Shown here one piece after another: positions 1-10,152 of a stretch of 64,000 nucleotides of DNA (the first letter of the stretch is position 1; every line of letters starts with the position of its first letter). Under the pieces are notes generated by a model. It was not told the DNA's origin, searched no databases, and was given only the letters and a program-made list of their open reading frames with translations. The stretch lies in NCBI RefSeq assembly GCF_001613085.1, contig NZ_BDBR01000013.1, positions 124,001 through 188,000 on the forward strand. Reading direction: 5' to 3'. The translations under genes were made by a program, and so were the position numbers. This DNA comes from Nocardia salmonicida NBRC 13393 (GTDB taxonomy: Bacteria > Actinomycetota > Actinomycetes > Mycobacteriales > Mycobacteriaceae).

Positions 1-633
1 CCGGCCAGGGTGCGCGTCACCGCGCCGCAGGGCTACGACGAGCCGACTCTGGTGCAGGCCAACATCCGTACCAACGACACCTTCACCCGCGTCCAGGTCA
101 CCGGGCCCGGCGGTTTCGCGGTCACCTTCGCCGCCGAACGGCTCGACCGCCAGCTCGCCCGGCGCGCGGGCAAGGAAGCGCGCGGCGCGTGGCCCGATCC
201 GGCCCGTCGCCCGCTGGCCCAGATCACCGAGACGCGGCCGATCATCCGCCGCAAGGATTGTGCCCTGATGACCGGCACCCCGCTGGAAGCCAGCACCGTC
301 CTGGACGCGATGGATTACGACGCCTACCTGTTCACCGACGCCGACACCGGCGAGGACGCCATCGTCACCTGGGCGGACCCACACGGCGTCGCGCTGGCGA
401 GGCAGCGGCACACCGCCGCGGCGGACTCGTCGGCCGAGCTGCCGCTGACCGCGAGCGCGATGCCGGTGCGGGTGGTTCAGGACGCGGCTCCCATCTTCGC
501 CGAGGACGAAGCCTCCGACGCGTTGTGCGCCGCCGGGCTGCCCTACCTGTTCTTCACCGACAGCCACTCCGGCCGCGGGAACCTGCTCTACCGCCGCTAC
601 GACGGGGACCTGACCATCGTCGTCCCGTCCTGA
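1..633 (+). CDS. hpf: Long-form ribosome hibernation factor (HPF/RafH-like), 5' truncated
   Basis: The reading frame is open from the first base, so the gene starts upstream of the window. Seen: the tail carries two copies of the sigma-54-modulation/S30EA C-terminal domain, the first around AMDYDAYLFTDADTGEDA and the second ending in LPYLFFTD...NLLYRRYDGDLTIVVP. The N-terminal ribosome-binding S30AE domain would be mostly outside the window. Known: long HPF proteins dimerise ribosomes in resting cells, and the mycobacterial hypoxia form (RafH) is under DosR control. The next gene, on the opposite strand with its stop 4 bp away, encodes a DosR-type regulator, which suits a dormancy role here too. 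Two C-terminal copies rather than one is a feature of the actinobacterial type. The product is fairly sure; regulation is inferred from the neighbour only. Confidence 0.8.
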   Translation, partial: PARVRVTAPQGYDEPTLVQANIRTNDTFTRVQVTGPGGFAVTFAAERLDRQLARRAGKEARGAWPDPARRPLAQITETRPIIRRKDCALMTGTPLEASTVLDAMDYDAYLFTDADTGEDAIVTWADPHGVALARQRHTAAADSSAELPLTASAMPVRVVQDAAPIFAEDEASDALCAAGLPYLFFTDSHSGRGNLLYRRYDGDLTIVVPS

Positions 634-637
634 GCCG

Positions 638-1270
638 TCACGGCTCGCGCAGTTTCGTCGCCAGGACGGCGGCCTGGGTGCGGCGCTCCACACCCAGTTT
701 CGCCAGCAGCCGCGACACGTAGTTCTTGACCGTTTTCTCCGCGAGGAACATGCGCGCGGCGATCTGCCGGTTGGTCAGGCCCTCGCCGAGCAGTTCGAGT
801 AGCCGGCGTTCCTGGTCGGTGAGCCCGGCCAGTGGCCCGGAGGGTTCGGCGCTGCGGCGCAGCCGGGCGCGCAACGCGTCGGCCGCTCGGGTATCGAGCA
901 GCGAGTGGCCAGCGCCCACCTGTTTGATCGCGTCGGCCAGTTTCATCCCATCGATGTTCTTCACCACATAGCCGCTGGCGCCGGCCAGGATGGCGTCGAG
1001 CATGGCGTGCTCGTCGGAGAACGAGGTCAGGATCAGGCAGTGCAGGTCGTCGAACTCCGCGAGCAGGTTGCGGCACAGTTCGATGCCGTTGCCGTCGGGT
1101 AACCGCACGTCGAGGACCGCGACGTCGGGGCGGGCCTCGCGGATGCGCACCATCGCCTCGGCGACGCCGCCTGCCTGACCGATCACAGTGAGTTCTGGAT
1201 CACCCTCAAGCAGGTCGATCAACCCTCGCCGTACGATCTCGTGGTCGTCGACCAGAAATACCTCGAGCAC
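638..1270 (-). CDS. devR: DevR/DosR-type NarL-family response regulator
   Basis: A 210-residue two-domain response regulator. Seen: receiver domain with the acidic pair D8-D9, phosphoacceptor D54 ([12 protein letters not shown]), T82 and K104 (GYVVKN), then a C-terminal LuxR-type helix-turn-helix. The recognition helix [17 protein letters not shown] places K179, K182 and N183 exactly where M. tuberculosis DosR uses them. Known: DosR turns on the hypoxia/nitric-oxide dormancy genes after phosphorylation by DosS/DosT. The GTG at 1270 gives an N-terminus [10 protein letters not shown] that lines up with DosR ([10 protein letters not shown]); an in-frame start 33 bases further up adds residues the family lacks. 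No histidine kinase gene lies beside it in the window, so its partner kinase is elsewhere. It converges with the hibernation factor gene. Confidence 0.9.
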   Translation of the reverse strand: MLEVFLVDDHEIVRRGLIDLLEGDPELTVIGQAGGVAEAMVRIREARPDVAVLDVRLPDGNGIELCRNLLAEFDDLHCLILTSFSDEHAMLDAILAGASGYVVKNIDGMKLADAIKQVGAGHSLLDTRAADALRARLRRSAEPSGPLAGLTDQERRLLELLGEGLTNRQIAARMFLAEKTVKNYVSRLLAKLGVERRTQAAVLATKLREP

Positions 1271-1590
1271 GCCGGCTCCTTCATCATGTCGAACGATCCC
1301 CACCTGTCGTCAAACATAATCCGCATCGCCGAAATCGTGGGCGTAGAGCCGAAACTCGACGACAACGACCCGACCCCGAGGAGGGTTCGCCGCGCAACGG
1401 CCGTCCCGTCGATCAGGTGTCGTCGCGAGGCGACGAGGGAGCAAGCGACAGTGCCTGATCGACGGGACCGACGGGGCCGCGAACGCGAGCGCACCAGCGC
1501 TCCAGCCAAACCTGTCGGACCCCCGGCCTAGCATTGTCGACGGGGGATTATGTCCGATCGGCGGATGACGATGGAGAAGGGATTCACCAG
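1271..1590. other. Intergenic region between devR and uvrA
   Basis: About 320 bases separate the divergent starts of devR and uvrA, so both promoters should lie here. I see no convincing gene and no match to the DosR box. The notable content is a long inverted repeat described separately (1403-1468). A purine-rich ribosome site GGAGAAGGG at 1573-1581 sits 9 bases before the chosen uvrA GTG. A TTG at 1534 is also in frame with uvrA but has no ribosome site. Confidence 0.6.
1403..1468. repeat. 15-bp perfect inverted repeat with nested hairpin
   Basis: The arms GTCCCGTCGATCAGG (1403-1417) and CCTGATCGACGGGAC (1454-1468) are perfect complements across a 36-base spacer. The spacer holds a smaller hairpin CGTCGC/GCGACG (1421-1435). 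It lies in the untranslated region before uvrA. It could fold as RNA in the uvrA leader, act as an operator, or be a small dispersed repeat; I cannot tell which. Confidence 0.6.
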
Positions 1591-4581
<2,991 letters not shown>

Positions 4582-4740
4582 ACCGGGCTACCTTCCTTCG
4601 AGACATCCCGGAAGGGACTTTCCGAAAGCACCACGAAGTGAAACAGTCGTAGGTAACATTCGCCTCACCGTCCCCGGAATGCCGGGTCGTAGCGGTTTGT
4701 CGACGGCTCGATCGTCGTGTAGTTCGAAAGGAACGTCCTC

Positions 4741-4836
4741 ATGGATGAAGCCACCACGGCGCTCATCGCCCAGATTCTCGGTTTCCTCGCCGGCGGGTCA
4801 TCGTTGGCTTACGAGCCCACCAAGCCGACCGTCTGA
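4741..4836 (+). CDS. Small hydrophobic peptide (31 aa), first of a pair
   Basis: An unrecognised 31-residue product. Seen: ATG preceded by the block TCGAAAGGAACG (4724-4735), which contains a ribosome site 5-8 bases from the start. The peptide begins MDEATTALIAQILGFLAGG, a short hydrophobic helix with acidic residues at the start, and ends in a proline-containing tail (YEPTKPTV). The next gene repeats the same plan: M-D, a run of Ala/Leu, a Gly-Ser break, a Thr/Pro tail ending in Val, and the same upstream block. The two look like a duplicated pair in one transcript, ending at the terminator at 4994-5030. Possible roles include an envelope peptide or a small membrane toxin; the sequence does not decide. 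Confidence 0.55.
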   Translation: MDEATTALIAQILGFLAGGSSLAYEPTKPTV

Positions 4837-4860
4837 CCTGGATCGAAAGGAACGCCTGTA

Positions 4861-4968
4861 ATGGATACCGGAAGCGCAGCCCTGCTCGCCGCACTCGCCA
4901 ATATGATCTCCTCCGGATCGGCGGTGTCGGTCACCCCCGGTGGCCCCACTCCGACCCCCGTGGTCTGA
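4861..4968 (+). CDS. Small hydrophobic peptide (35 aa), second of a pair
   Basis: An unrecognised 35-residue product, 24 bases after the stop of its sister gene. Seen: the upstream block TCGAAAGGAACG is repeated exactly (4843-4854), 6 bases before the ATG. The N-terminal half (MDTGSAALLAALANMIS) is a hydrophobic helix. The C-terminal half is rich in Ser, Thr, Gly and Pro and ends TPTPVV. It has no basic residue. The likeness to the first peptide in layout, ribosome site and ending is the main evidence that both are translated. Function unknown. Confidence 0.55.
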   Translation: MDTGSAALLAALANMISSGSAVSVTPGGPTPTPVV

Positions 4969-4993
4969 GTCGCGACGTTCGTTCGCAGCACAG

Positions 4994-5030
4994 AAAAGAT
5001 CCGCCGACGCTCTGCGTCGGCGGATCTTTT
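4994..5030. terminator. Strong bidirectional terminator
   Basis: A 17-bp perfect stem (AAAAGATCCGCCGACGC / GCGTCGGCGGATCTTTT) with a 3-base loop. It has A runs on the left and T runs on the right, so it can stop transcription from both sides. It lies between the small-peptide pair and the convergent DUF1844 gene. Confidence 0.9.
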
Positions 5031-5044
5031 CGTTGGCAGAACTT

Positions 5045-5386
5045 TCAGTGCACCGGGCCGGTGTACTTCTCGCCGGGGCCCATTCCCGGCGCGTCCGGCA
5101 CCGATGACGCCTCGCGGAAGGCGCGCTGCAGCGCCTGCAGGCCCTCGCGGATCGGACCCGCGTGCGGGCCGAGGTACTCCACCGACGCGGTGACCAGCCC
5201 GGCCAGCGCGGTGATCACCCGGCGTGCCTCGTCGAGGTCGACGCCCGCACCCGAATCCGGGGTCTCCTCGGCCAGGCCCAGCTTCTCCGCGGCCGAGCTC
5301 ATCAGCATCACGGCGGCCCGGCTGATCACCTCGACGGCGGGGATGTCGGCCAGGTCGCGCACGGGAGGATCGAGCTCGTCAGTCAT
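5045..5386 (-). CDS. DUF1844 family protein
   Basis: A 113-residue cytosolic protein of a family common next to infC in actinobacteria; its function is not known. Seen: the start MTDELDPPVRDLADIPAVEV is followed by an all-helical core (ISRAAVMLMSSAAEKLGL) and an Asp/Glu-Ala-Arg stretch (DLDEARRVITALAGLV). The tail is rich in Gly and Pro and ends GEKYTGPVH. The ATG at 5386 fits the family start; upstream starts to 5497 add low-complexity residues with no support. It is transcribed away from infC and converges with the small-peptide genes. Confidence 0.8.
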   Translation of the reverse strand: MTDELDPPVRDLADIPAVEVISRAAVMLMSSAAEKLGLAEETPDSGAGVDLDEARRVITALAGLVTASVEYLGPHAGPIREGLQALQRAFREASSVPDAPGMGPGEKYTGPVH

Positions 5387-5775
5387 GCTGATCAGGCTAT
5401 AGCGAGCCGGATTCCGGATGCTCGCGCCAGGTGCGATTCGGTCATAGCCCAACGCCATGCTAGGCTGTTCGCTGACGACCGCCCCTGGATGTGTCATGCA
5501 TCCGTGGGGCAGATAAGTGGAGCCCGACTCCCACCGTTACCGGCGAGCAATCGTTCGGATAAACGGTCCCGGTCACCCGCTCATTGTGGTGGGTTTCCCG
5601 TGTGCCTGGCACGCGGGGGTCGACAACCGAGCCTGTGAGGGCTTCGGCTGTGGGCGATCGGTCGACATCGGGCCCCGTGGCGGAGAAATACCGCACCGGG
5701 GCTTTCGTGTTGAAACAGGGGTTGCAGTTATTGCGTGCGGTCGTTAAGACGACACCGCTTGACCTAGGAGGCCCC
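5387..5775. other. Divergent promoter region and infC leader
   Basis: This 389-base stretch separates the DUF1844 gene from infC and holds no convincing gene. It should contain the promoter of the infC-rpmI-rplT operon and a long leader. A hairpin at 5672-5702 followed by a T-containing run is listed separately. The last bases, AGGAGG at 5766-5771, form the ribosome site for the ATC start of infC. Confidence 0.6.
5672..5702 (+). promoter_or_regulatory. Candidate attenuator hairpin in the infC leader
   Basis: An outer stem GCCCCG / CGGGGC and an inner stem GCGG / CCGC enclose the loop AGAAATA, followed directly by TTTCGTGTT. Position in the leader of a ribosomal-protein operon suggests transcription attenuation or L20 feedback, which is known for this operon in other bacteria. 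That this hairpin does it here is inferred. Confidence 0.45.
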
Positions 5776-6453
<678 letters not shown>

Positions 6454-6482
6454 ACGATTTCAACGACTAGATAGAGGAATCC

Positions 6483-6680
6483 ATGCCGAAGAACAAGACC
6501 CACAGCGGCGCCAAGAAGCGATTCAAGGTGACCGGCCGGGGCAAGCTGCTTCGCGAGCAGGCGAACCGTCGCCACCTCCTGGAGCACAAGTCCTCTCGCC
6601 GGACTCGTCGTCTGGAAGGCACGGAGTCCGTCGCTTCCGTCGACGTCCCCCGCGTGAAGCGGCTGCTCGGTCTCGCCTGA
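6483..6680 (+). CDS. rpmI: 50S ribosomal protein L35
   Basis: A 65-residue, very basic protein with the L35 hallmark start [20 protein letters not shown] and the [14 protein letters not shown] motif. It is the second gene of the infC operon, 29 bases after infC, with a ribosome site AGAGGAA upstream of its ATG. Length is normal for the family. Confidence 0.98.
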   Translation: MPKNKTHSGAKKRFKVTGRGKLLREQANRRHLLEHKSSRRTRRLEGTESVASVDVPRVKRLLGLA

Positions 6681-6795
6681 CCTTCGGGTCAGCTCGACCG
6701 TCGCAACCCGACGATTCCGCGGCCGGGACAACCGGACGCCGACAACTACCGAATTCGGGCGCCGCCGCGCCCCCAGATGATCAAGGACTACCAAA

Positions 6796-7182
6796 GTGGC
6801 ACGCGTCAAAAGGGCCGTCAACGCTCAGAAGAAGCGCCGTTCCATCCTCGAGGCCTCCAAGGGCTACCGGGGCCAGCGTTCGCGCCTGTACCGCAAGGCC
6901 AAGGAACAGCAGCTCCACTCGCTGACCTACGCCTACCGTGACCGCAAGGCGCGCAAGGGTGACTTCCGCAAGCTGTGGATTGCTCGTATCAACGCCGCCG
7001 CGCGTCTGAACGACATCACCTACAACCGCTTCATCCAGGGCCTCAAGGCCGCTGGTGTCGAGGTGGACCGCAAGATCCTCGCCGAGCTCGCGGTCTCCGA
7101 CGCCGAGGCCTTCGCCGGCCTGGTGGCTGTCGCCAAGGCCGCACTGCCGGCCGACGTCAACGCCCCGGCCACCGCTGCCTGA
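6796..7182 (+). CDS. rplT: 50S ribosomal protein L20
   Basis: A 128-residue basic protein that binds 23S rRNA early in 50S assembly. Seen: GTG start with AAGGA 7 bases upstream; product [18 protein letters not shown], then [17 protein letters not shown] and [13 protein letters not shown], all typical of L20. The gap of about 115 bases from rpmI is longer than between the other operon members but holds no gene. In several bacteria L20 represses this operon by binding its mRNA. Confidence 0.98.
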   Translation: MARVKRAVNAQKKRRSILEASKGYRGQRSRLYRKAKEQQLHSLTYAYRDRKARKGDFRKLWIARINAAARLNDITYNRFIQGLKAAGVEVDRKILAELAVSDAEAFAGLVAVAKAALPADVNAPATAA

Positions 7183-7217
7183 GCTTGACCACACATAGCG
7201 ATCTGTCGGAACGACCC

Positions 7218-8015
7218 GTGGACGCGCTCTCCGAGCGCAACCCGCGGGTCGTTTCCGCTGTCAAGCTCCAGCGCGCGGCCCAGCGCCGCAAGTCCGGCCT
7301 GTTCCTCGCCGAGGGCGCCAACGCCGTGTCCGCCGCCTTGGAGACCGGTCGCGTCCGGGAGATCTTCTATTCGCTCGCGGCCGCCGGTCGTGAGAACGCG
7401 CTGATCGCCGGTGCCGCCGCCGACGGCGTCCGCACCACCCTGGTCAGCGATCGCGCCGCCGAACATCTCGGCGAAACCGTCACCGCGCCCGGCCTTGTCG
7501 CGGTGTGCGAACTCGTCGACGTGCCGCTCGGCGAGATCCTCGACCGTGGCCCGCGCATGCTCGCCGTCCCCGTTGAGATCGCCGAACCCGGCAACGCCGG
7601 CACCCTGATCCGGGTCGCCGATGCCGTCGGCGCCGACGGTGTGGTGCTGGCGGGCGAGACCGTCGACCCGCACAACGGCAAATGCGTGCGCGCCAGCGCG
7701 GGCAGCCTGTTCCACGTCCCCGTGGCCCGCAGCCGCGATATCACCGCGACGCTCGACGCGATCTCCGCCGCCGGCGTGACGATCCTCGCGACCGCCGCCA
7801 CCGGCGAGGTCGACCTCGACGCCGCCGACGACATCCTCAGCGGACCGGTCGCCTGGCTCTTCGGCAACGAGGCCCACGGCCTCGACCCCGCCGTCGCCGC
7901 CCGCGCCGATCACCGCATCCGCATTCCCATCCACGGCCGCGCCGAAAGCCTGAATCTGGCCGCGGCAGCGGCTATCTGCCTCTACGCGAGTGCCCGCGTC
8001 CAGCACGCGAAGTAG
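7218..8015 (+). CDS. tsnR: SpoU/TrmH-family RNA 2'-O-methyltransferase (TsnR-like)
   Basis: A SAM-dependent SPOUT methyltransferase for ribose methylation of rRNA or tRNA; the exact target cannot be read from sequence. Seen: an N-terminal RNA-binding part (FLAEGANAVSAALETG) and the three SPOUT motifs: NAGTLIRVADAVGADGVVL, LFGNEAHGLDP and IPIHGRAESLNLAAAAAICLY, which form the knotted SAM site. It directly follows rplT, as in M. tuberculosis. I chose the GTG at 7218 (265 residues, close to the relatives); a TTG at 7185, three bases after the rplT stop, is in frame and would add 11 residues but has no ribosome site. Confidence 0.87.
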   Translation: MDALSERNPRVVSAVKLQRAAQRRKSGLFLAEGANAVSAALETGRVREIFYSLAAAGRENALIAGAAADGVRTTLVSDRAAEHLGETVTAPGLVAVCELVDVPLGEILDRGPRMLAVPVEIAEPGNAGTLIRVADAVGADGVVLAGETVDPHNGKCVRASAGSLFHVPVARSRDITATLDAISAAGVTILATAATGEVDLDAADDILSGPVAWLFGNEAHGLDPAVAARADHRIRIPIHGRAESLNLAAAAAICLYASARVQHAK

Positions 8016-8018
8016 TAC

Positions 8019-8507
8019 TCACGACGGTGCGCTCCGGCCCCGGAGCCGTTCGATCTGGGTGTGGCTGAGCTGTTCGGCCTTGCGCATGTGCTCGGTGATC
8101 ACCGCGAGCTCGTCCTCGGTGTGGGTATCGAGTAGCGCTTGCCAGCCTTCGCCGAGGTCGTCCCATACGGCGGTGACGCGGGCGACGCGCTCGGGCACGG
8201 GGGAGACCAGGACTCGTCGGCGGTCCTCGGCGTCGGGTTCGCGCAGCACATAGCCGTTGCGTTCGAGTCGATCGACCAAACGGGTGGCGGAGCCGGTGGT
8301 GAGCCCGGTCATGTCGGCGATCTGTTTGACGGTCAGTGGCCGCGGCTGCGCGGTGAGCAGGCTCAGGCATTGCAGATCGGTGGGGTGCAGGCCCAGATGG
8401 TCGGCGACAGCCTGGTTGAACAGGACGTACGAGGCCATGTACTGCCGCGAGACGCGCGACAACTCCGCATAGCGGGCACGTCGACTCTGCTCTGTAATCC
8501 GGATCAC
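8019..8507 (-). CDS. MarR-family transcriptional regulator
   Basis: A winged-helix repressor of the MarR type. Seen: a first helix that serves dimerisation (SRVSRQYMASYVLFNQAVADHLG), then the DNA-binding part LTVKQIADMTGLTTGSATRLVDRLERNGYV, and the wing with the family signature DAEDRRRVLV. The start is uncertain: the GTG at 8507 is chosen because it leaves the palindrome 8516-8536 upstream; an ATG at 8555 would put that palindrome inside the gene and adds an odd N-terminus. Neither has a clear ribosome site, so leaderless translation is possible. It is divergent from the NmrA-like gene and probably controls it and itself. Confidence 0.85.
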   Translation of the reverse strand: MIRITEQSRRARYAELSRVSRQYMASYVLFNQAVADHLGLHPTDLQCLSLLTAQPRPLTVKQIADMTGLTTGSATRLVDRLERNGYVLREPDAEDRRRVLVSPVPERVARVTAVWDDLGEGWQALLDTHTEDELAVITEHMRKAEQLSHTQIERLRGRSAPS

Positions 8508-8515
8508 CCTCTTAA

Positions 8516-8536
8516 TTAGCTGCGCGGCGCAGTTAA
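8516..8536. promoter_or_regulatory. Palindromic operator between marR-type gene and NmrA-like gene
   Basis: An imperfect palindrome with arms TTAGCTGCGC and GCGCAGTTAA around one central G. The half-site CAGTTAA occurs again at 8560-8566, closer to the divergent gene. The location between a MarR gene and its divergent neighbour suggests the MarR binding site. Confidence 0.55.
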
Positions 8537-8601
8537 ATCGGTTAGATTGCTGCATGGCACAGTTAATGCGCCACACAGCAAATCATACCGGAGGAAACAT
8601 C

Positions 8602-9468
8602 GTGCTCACCATCGCCGTTACCGGCGCCACCGGCGCGCAAGGCGGAGCCACCGCTCGCGCCCTGCTCGCCTTGGGTCATCGCGTCCGCGCGCTCACCCGA
8701 TTTCCAGAAGGCCCTACCGCCGCCGCGCTCGTCGCTCTCGGTGCCGAGGTTCACTACGCGGATTTCGACCACCGCGATTCTCTCGACGTCGCTCTGACGG
8801 GCGTCGATTCCCTGTTCGCCGTGACCACGCCGTTCGATACCGACACCATGGTCGAAACTCGCCACGGCATCACCCTGGTCGACGCCGCCGTCGCCGCGCG
8901 CGTCGGCCACATCGTCTTCACCTCCGCCGCGCACGCCGATCGTGCCACCGGAATCCCGCACTACGACAGCAAATTCGCGATCGAAGAGCACCTGCGGGCG
9001 AGCGGCGTTCCGTGGACCGTCATCGCGCCCGCCGCCTTTATGGACAACTACGCCACCGGCTGGACCCTGGACGGCCTCCGTGACGGCACCTTCGCCTGGC
9101 CGATGCCCGCCGACCAGCCGCTCACCCTCATCTGCGCCGAGGACATCGGCGCTTTCGCCGCACTCGCGCTCGATCGTCGCGCGGAATTCACGGACCGCCG
9201 CATCGACCTCGCCGCCGACGAACTCACCCCGGACCGACTCGCTGCCGCGCTGGCCGTTGCCATCGATCGCCCGATCGCGCACCACGAAGTCCCGATCTTC
9301 GTCGTTCGCCGCCACTCCGAAGATCTGGCCGCCATGTTCGAATACTTCGCCACCGTCGGACTCGATGTCGACGTCACCGGCCTGCGCCGGGATTACCCCG
9401 ATGTCGCCTGGCACTCGTTTGCCGACTGGGCGGGCGCGCAGAACTGGCCTGCCCTCCTCGCGCATTGA
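8602..9468 (+). CDS. NmrA-like NAD(P)-binding oxidoreductase
   Basis: A 288-residue atypical short-chain dehydrogenase-like protein. Seen: the N-terminus VLTIAVTGATGAQGGATAR holds the nucleotide-binding glycine motif of NmrA/NAD(P)H:quinone-type proteins; the middle has the typical VGHIVFTSAAHAD and the SKFAIEEHLRASGVPWTVIAPA segments. Such proteins either sense NADP or reduce quinones or aldehydes; I cannot tell which. The GTG at 8602 has a GGAGG ribosome site 8 bases before it, better than the ATG at 8554. It faces a MarR repressor and is likely induced when that repressor is released. Confidence 0.85.
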   Translation: MLTIAVTGATGAQGGATARALLALGHRVRALTRFPEGPTAAALVALGAEVHYADFDHRDSLDVALTGVDSLFAVTTPFDTDTMVETRHGITLVDAAVAARVGHIVFTSAAHADRATGIPHYDSKFAIEEHLRASGVPWTVIAPAAFMDNYATGWTLDGLRDGTFAWPMPADQPLTLICAEDIGAFAALALDRRAEFTDRRIDLAADELTPDRLAAALAVAIDRPIAHHEVPIFVVRRHSEDLAAMFEYFATVGLDVDVTGLRRDYPDVAWHSFADWAGAQNWPALLAH

Positions 9469-9481
9469 CCGGTCGCGGGCT

Positions 9482-10054
9482 TCAGCACTCGGGGGTGGTG
9501 ACGCTGCGCAAGTCGGTGAGGATTTCGGTGGCCCAGGGGAGTGGGATCGCATTGCTGCCCGCGACCTGCATGGCGGTCATGATGGTCAGCAGCATGCCGG
9601 TGGCGACGAAGCGGCGCGATTCCGCCGTGTCGGCGCCGGTGAGTTCGCCGATCAGGCGGTATATGCGCCCGAACCGCTCGCGCATGTGGTCGCCGATCGC
9701 CGGGTCCGCACTGGCGGCGACGCCGTGGAGCAGGATCAGGGGGAGTTCGCGTTCGGCCAGGAACACGTCGAAGCCGTGGCCGAGGGTGCGCAGTGCCTCC
9801 GGGGTGTCGGCGCCGGGGGCGATCTCGGCGTCGCGGAAGACCTGTTCGATGCGGGTGCAGACCTCGAGCAGGCAGGCGAGGAACAGTTGCTGTTTGGTGC
9901 CGAACAGTCGGATCACGTAGGGCTGCGAAACCCCCGCGAGCCGGGCGATCTCGTCGGTCTTCGTTGCGGCATAACCGGATTCGGCAAAGGCTTGGATCGC
10001 GGCTTCGAGTACTTGCGCGCTGCGTTCGGATGCGGTCATCCGGGTTCGCGTCAT
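9482..10054 (-). CDS. TetR-family transcriptional regulator
   Basis: A 190-residue repressor. Seen: N-terminal TetR helix-turn-helix (QAFAESGYAATKTDEIARLAGVSQPYVIRLFGTKQQLF) and a variable ligand-binding C-terminal half. The ATG at 10054 has a strong GAGGAGG ribosome site; an upstream start at 10114 has none. It is divergent from a DHA2 exporter gene, a classic drug-efflux arrangement, with paired GTTAT/ATAAC repeats between them. The effector is probably a substrate of the exporter. Confidence 0.9.
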   Translation of the reverse strand: MTRTRMTASERSAQVLEAAIQAFAESGYAATKTDEIARLAGVSQPYVIRLFGTKQQLFLACLLEVCTRIEQVFRDAEIAPGADTPEALRTLGHGFDVFLAERELPLILLHGVAASADPAIGDHMRERFGRIYRLIGELTGADTAESRRFVATGMLLTIMTAMQVAGSNAIPLPWATEILTDLRSVTTPEC

Positions 10055-10091
10055 GACGTCACTGCCTCCTCGATCGTTTGCCTCTTGACAT

Positions 10092-10137
10092 GTTATCAGC
10101 CGATGCATAACCATAGGAGTAGTTATCAGTCAATAAC
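10092..10137. promoter_or_regulatory. Two GTTAT...ATAAC operators for the TetR gene
   Basis: Two inverted repeats with the same half-site: GTTAT (10092-10096) with ATAAC (10107-10111), and GTTAT (10122-10126) with ATAAC (10133-10137). They share the start GTTATCAG. They fill the 98-base gap between the TetR gene and the divergent exporter, so they are the likely TetR sites. Confidence 0.6.
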
Positions 10138-10152
10138 AACTAAGGGTGCGGC

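Noticed and set aside
1271..1590. DosR box upstream of devR
   Set aside because: No stretch matches the known palindromic DosR motif well enough.
4582..5775. A lysX gene between uvrA and infC as in M. tuberculosis
   Set aside because: The interval holds only the two peptides, a terminator, the DUF1844 gene and the infC leader.
8032..8045. CTCCGG-CC-CCGGAG inverted repeat at the end of the MarR gene
   Set aside because: Short, inside the coding sequence and without T run; could be chance in high-GC DNA.
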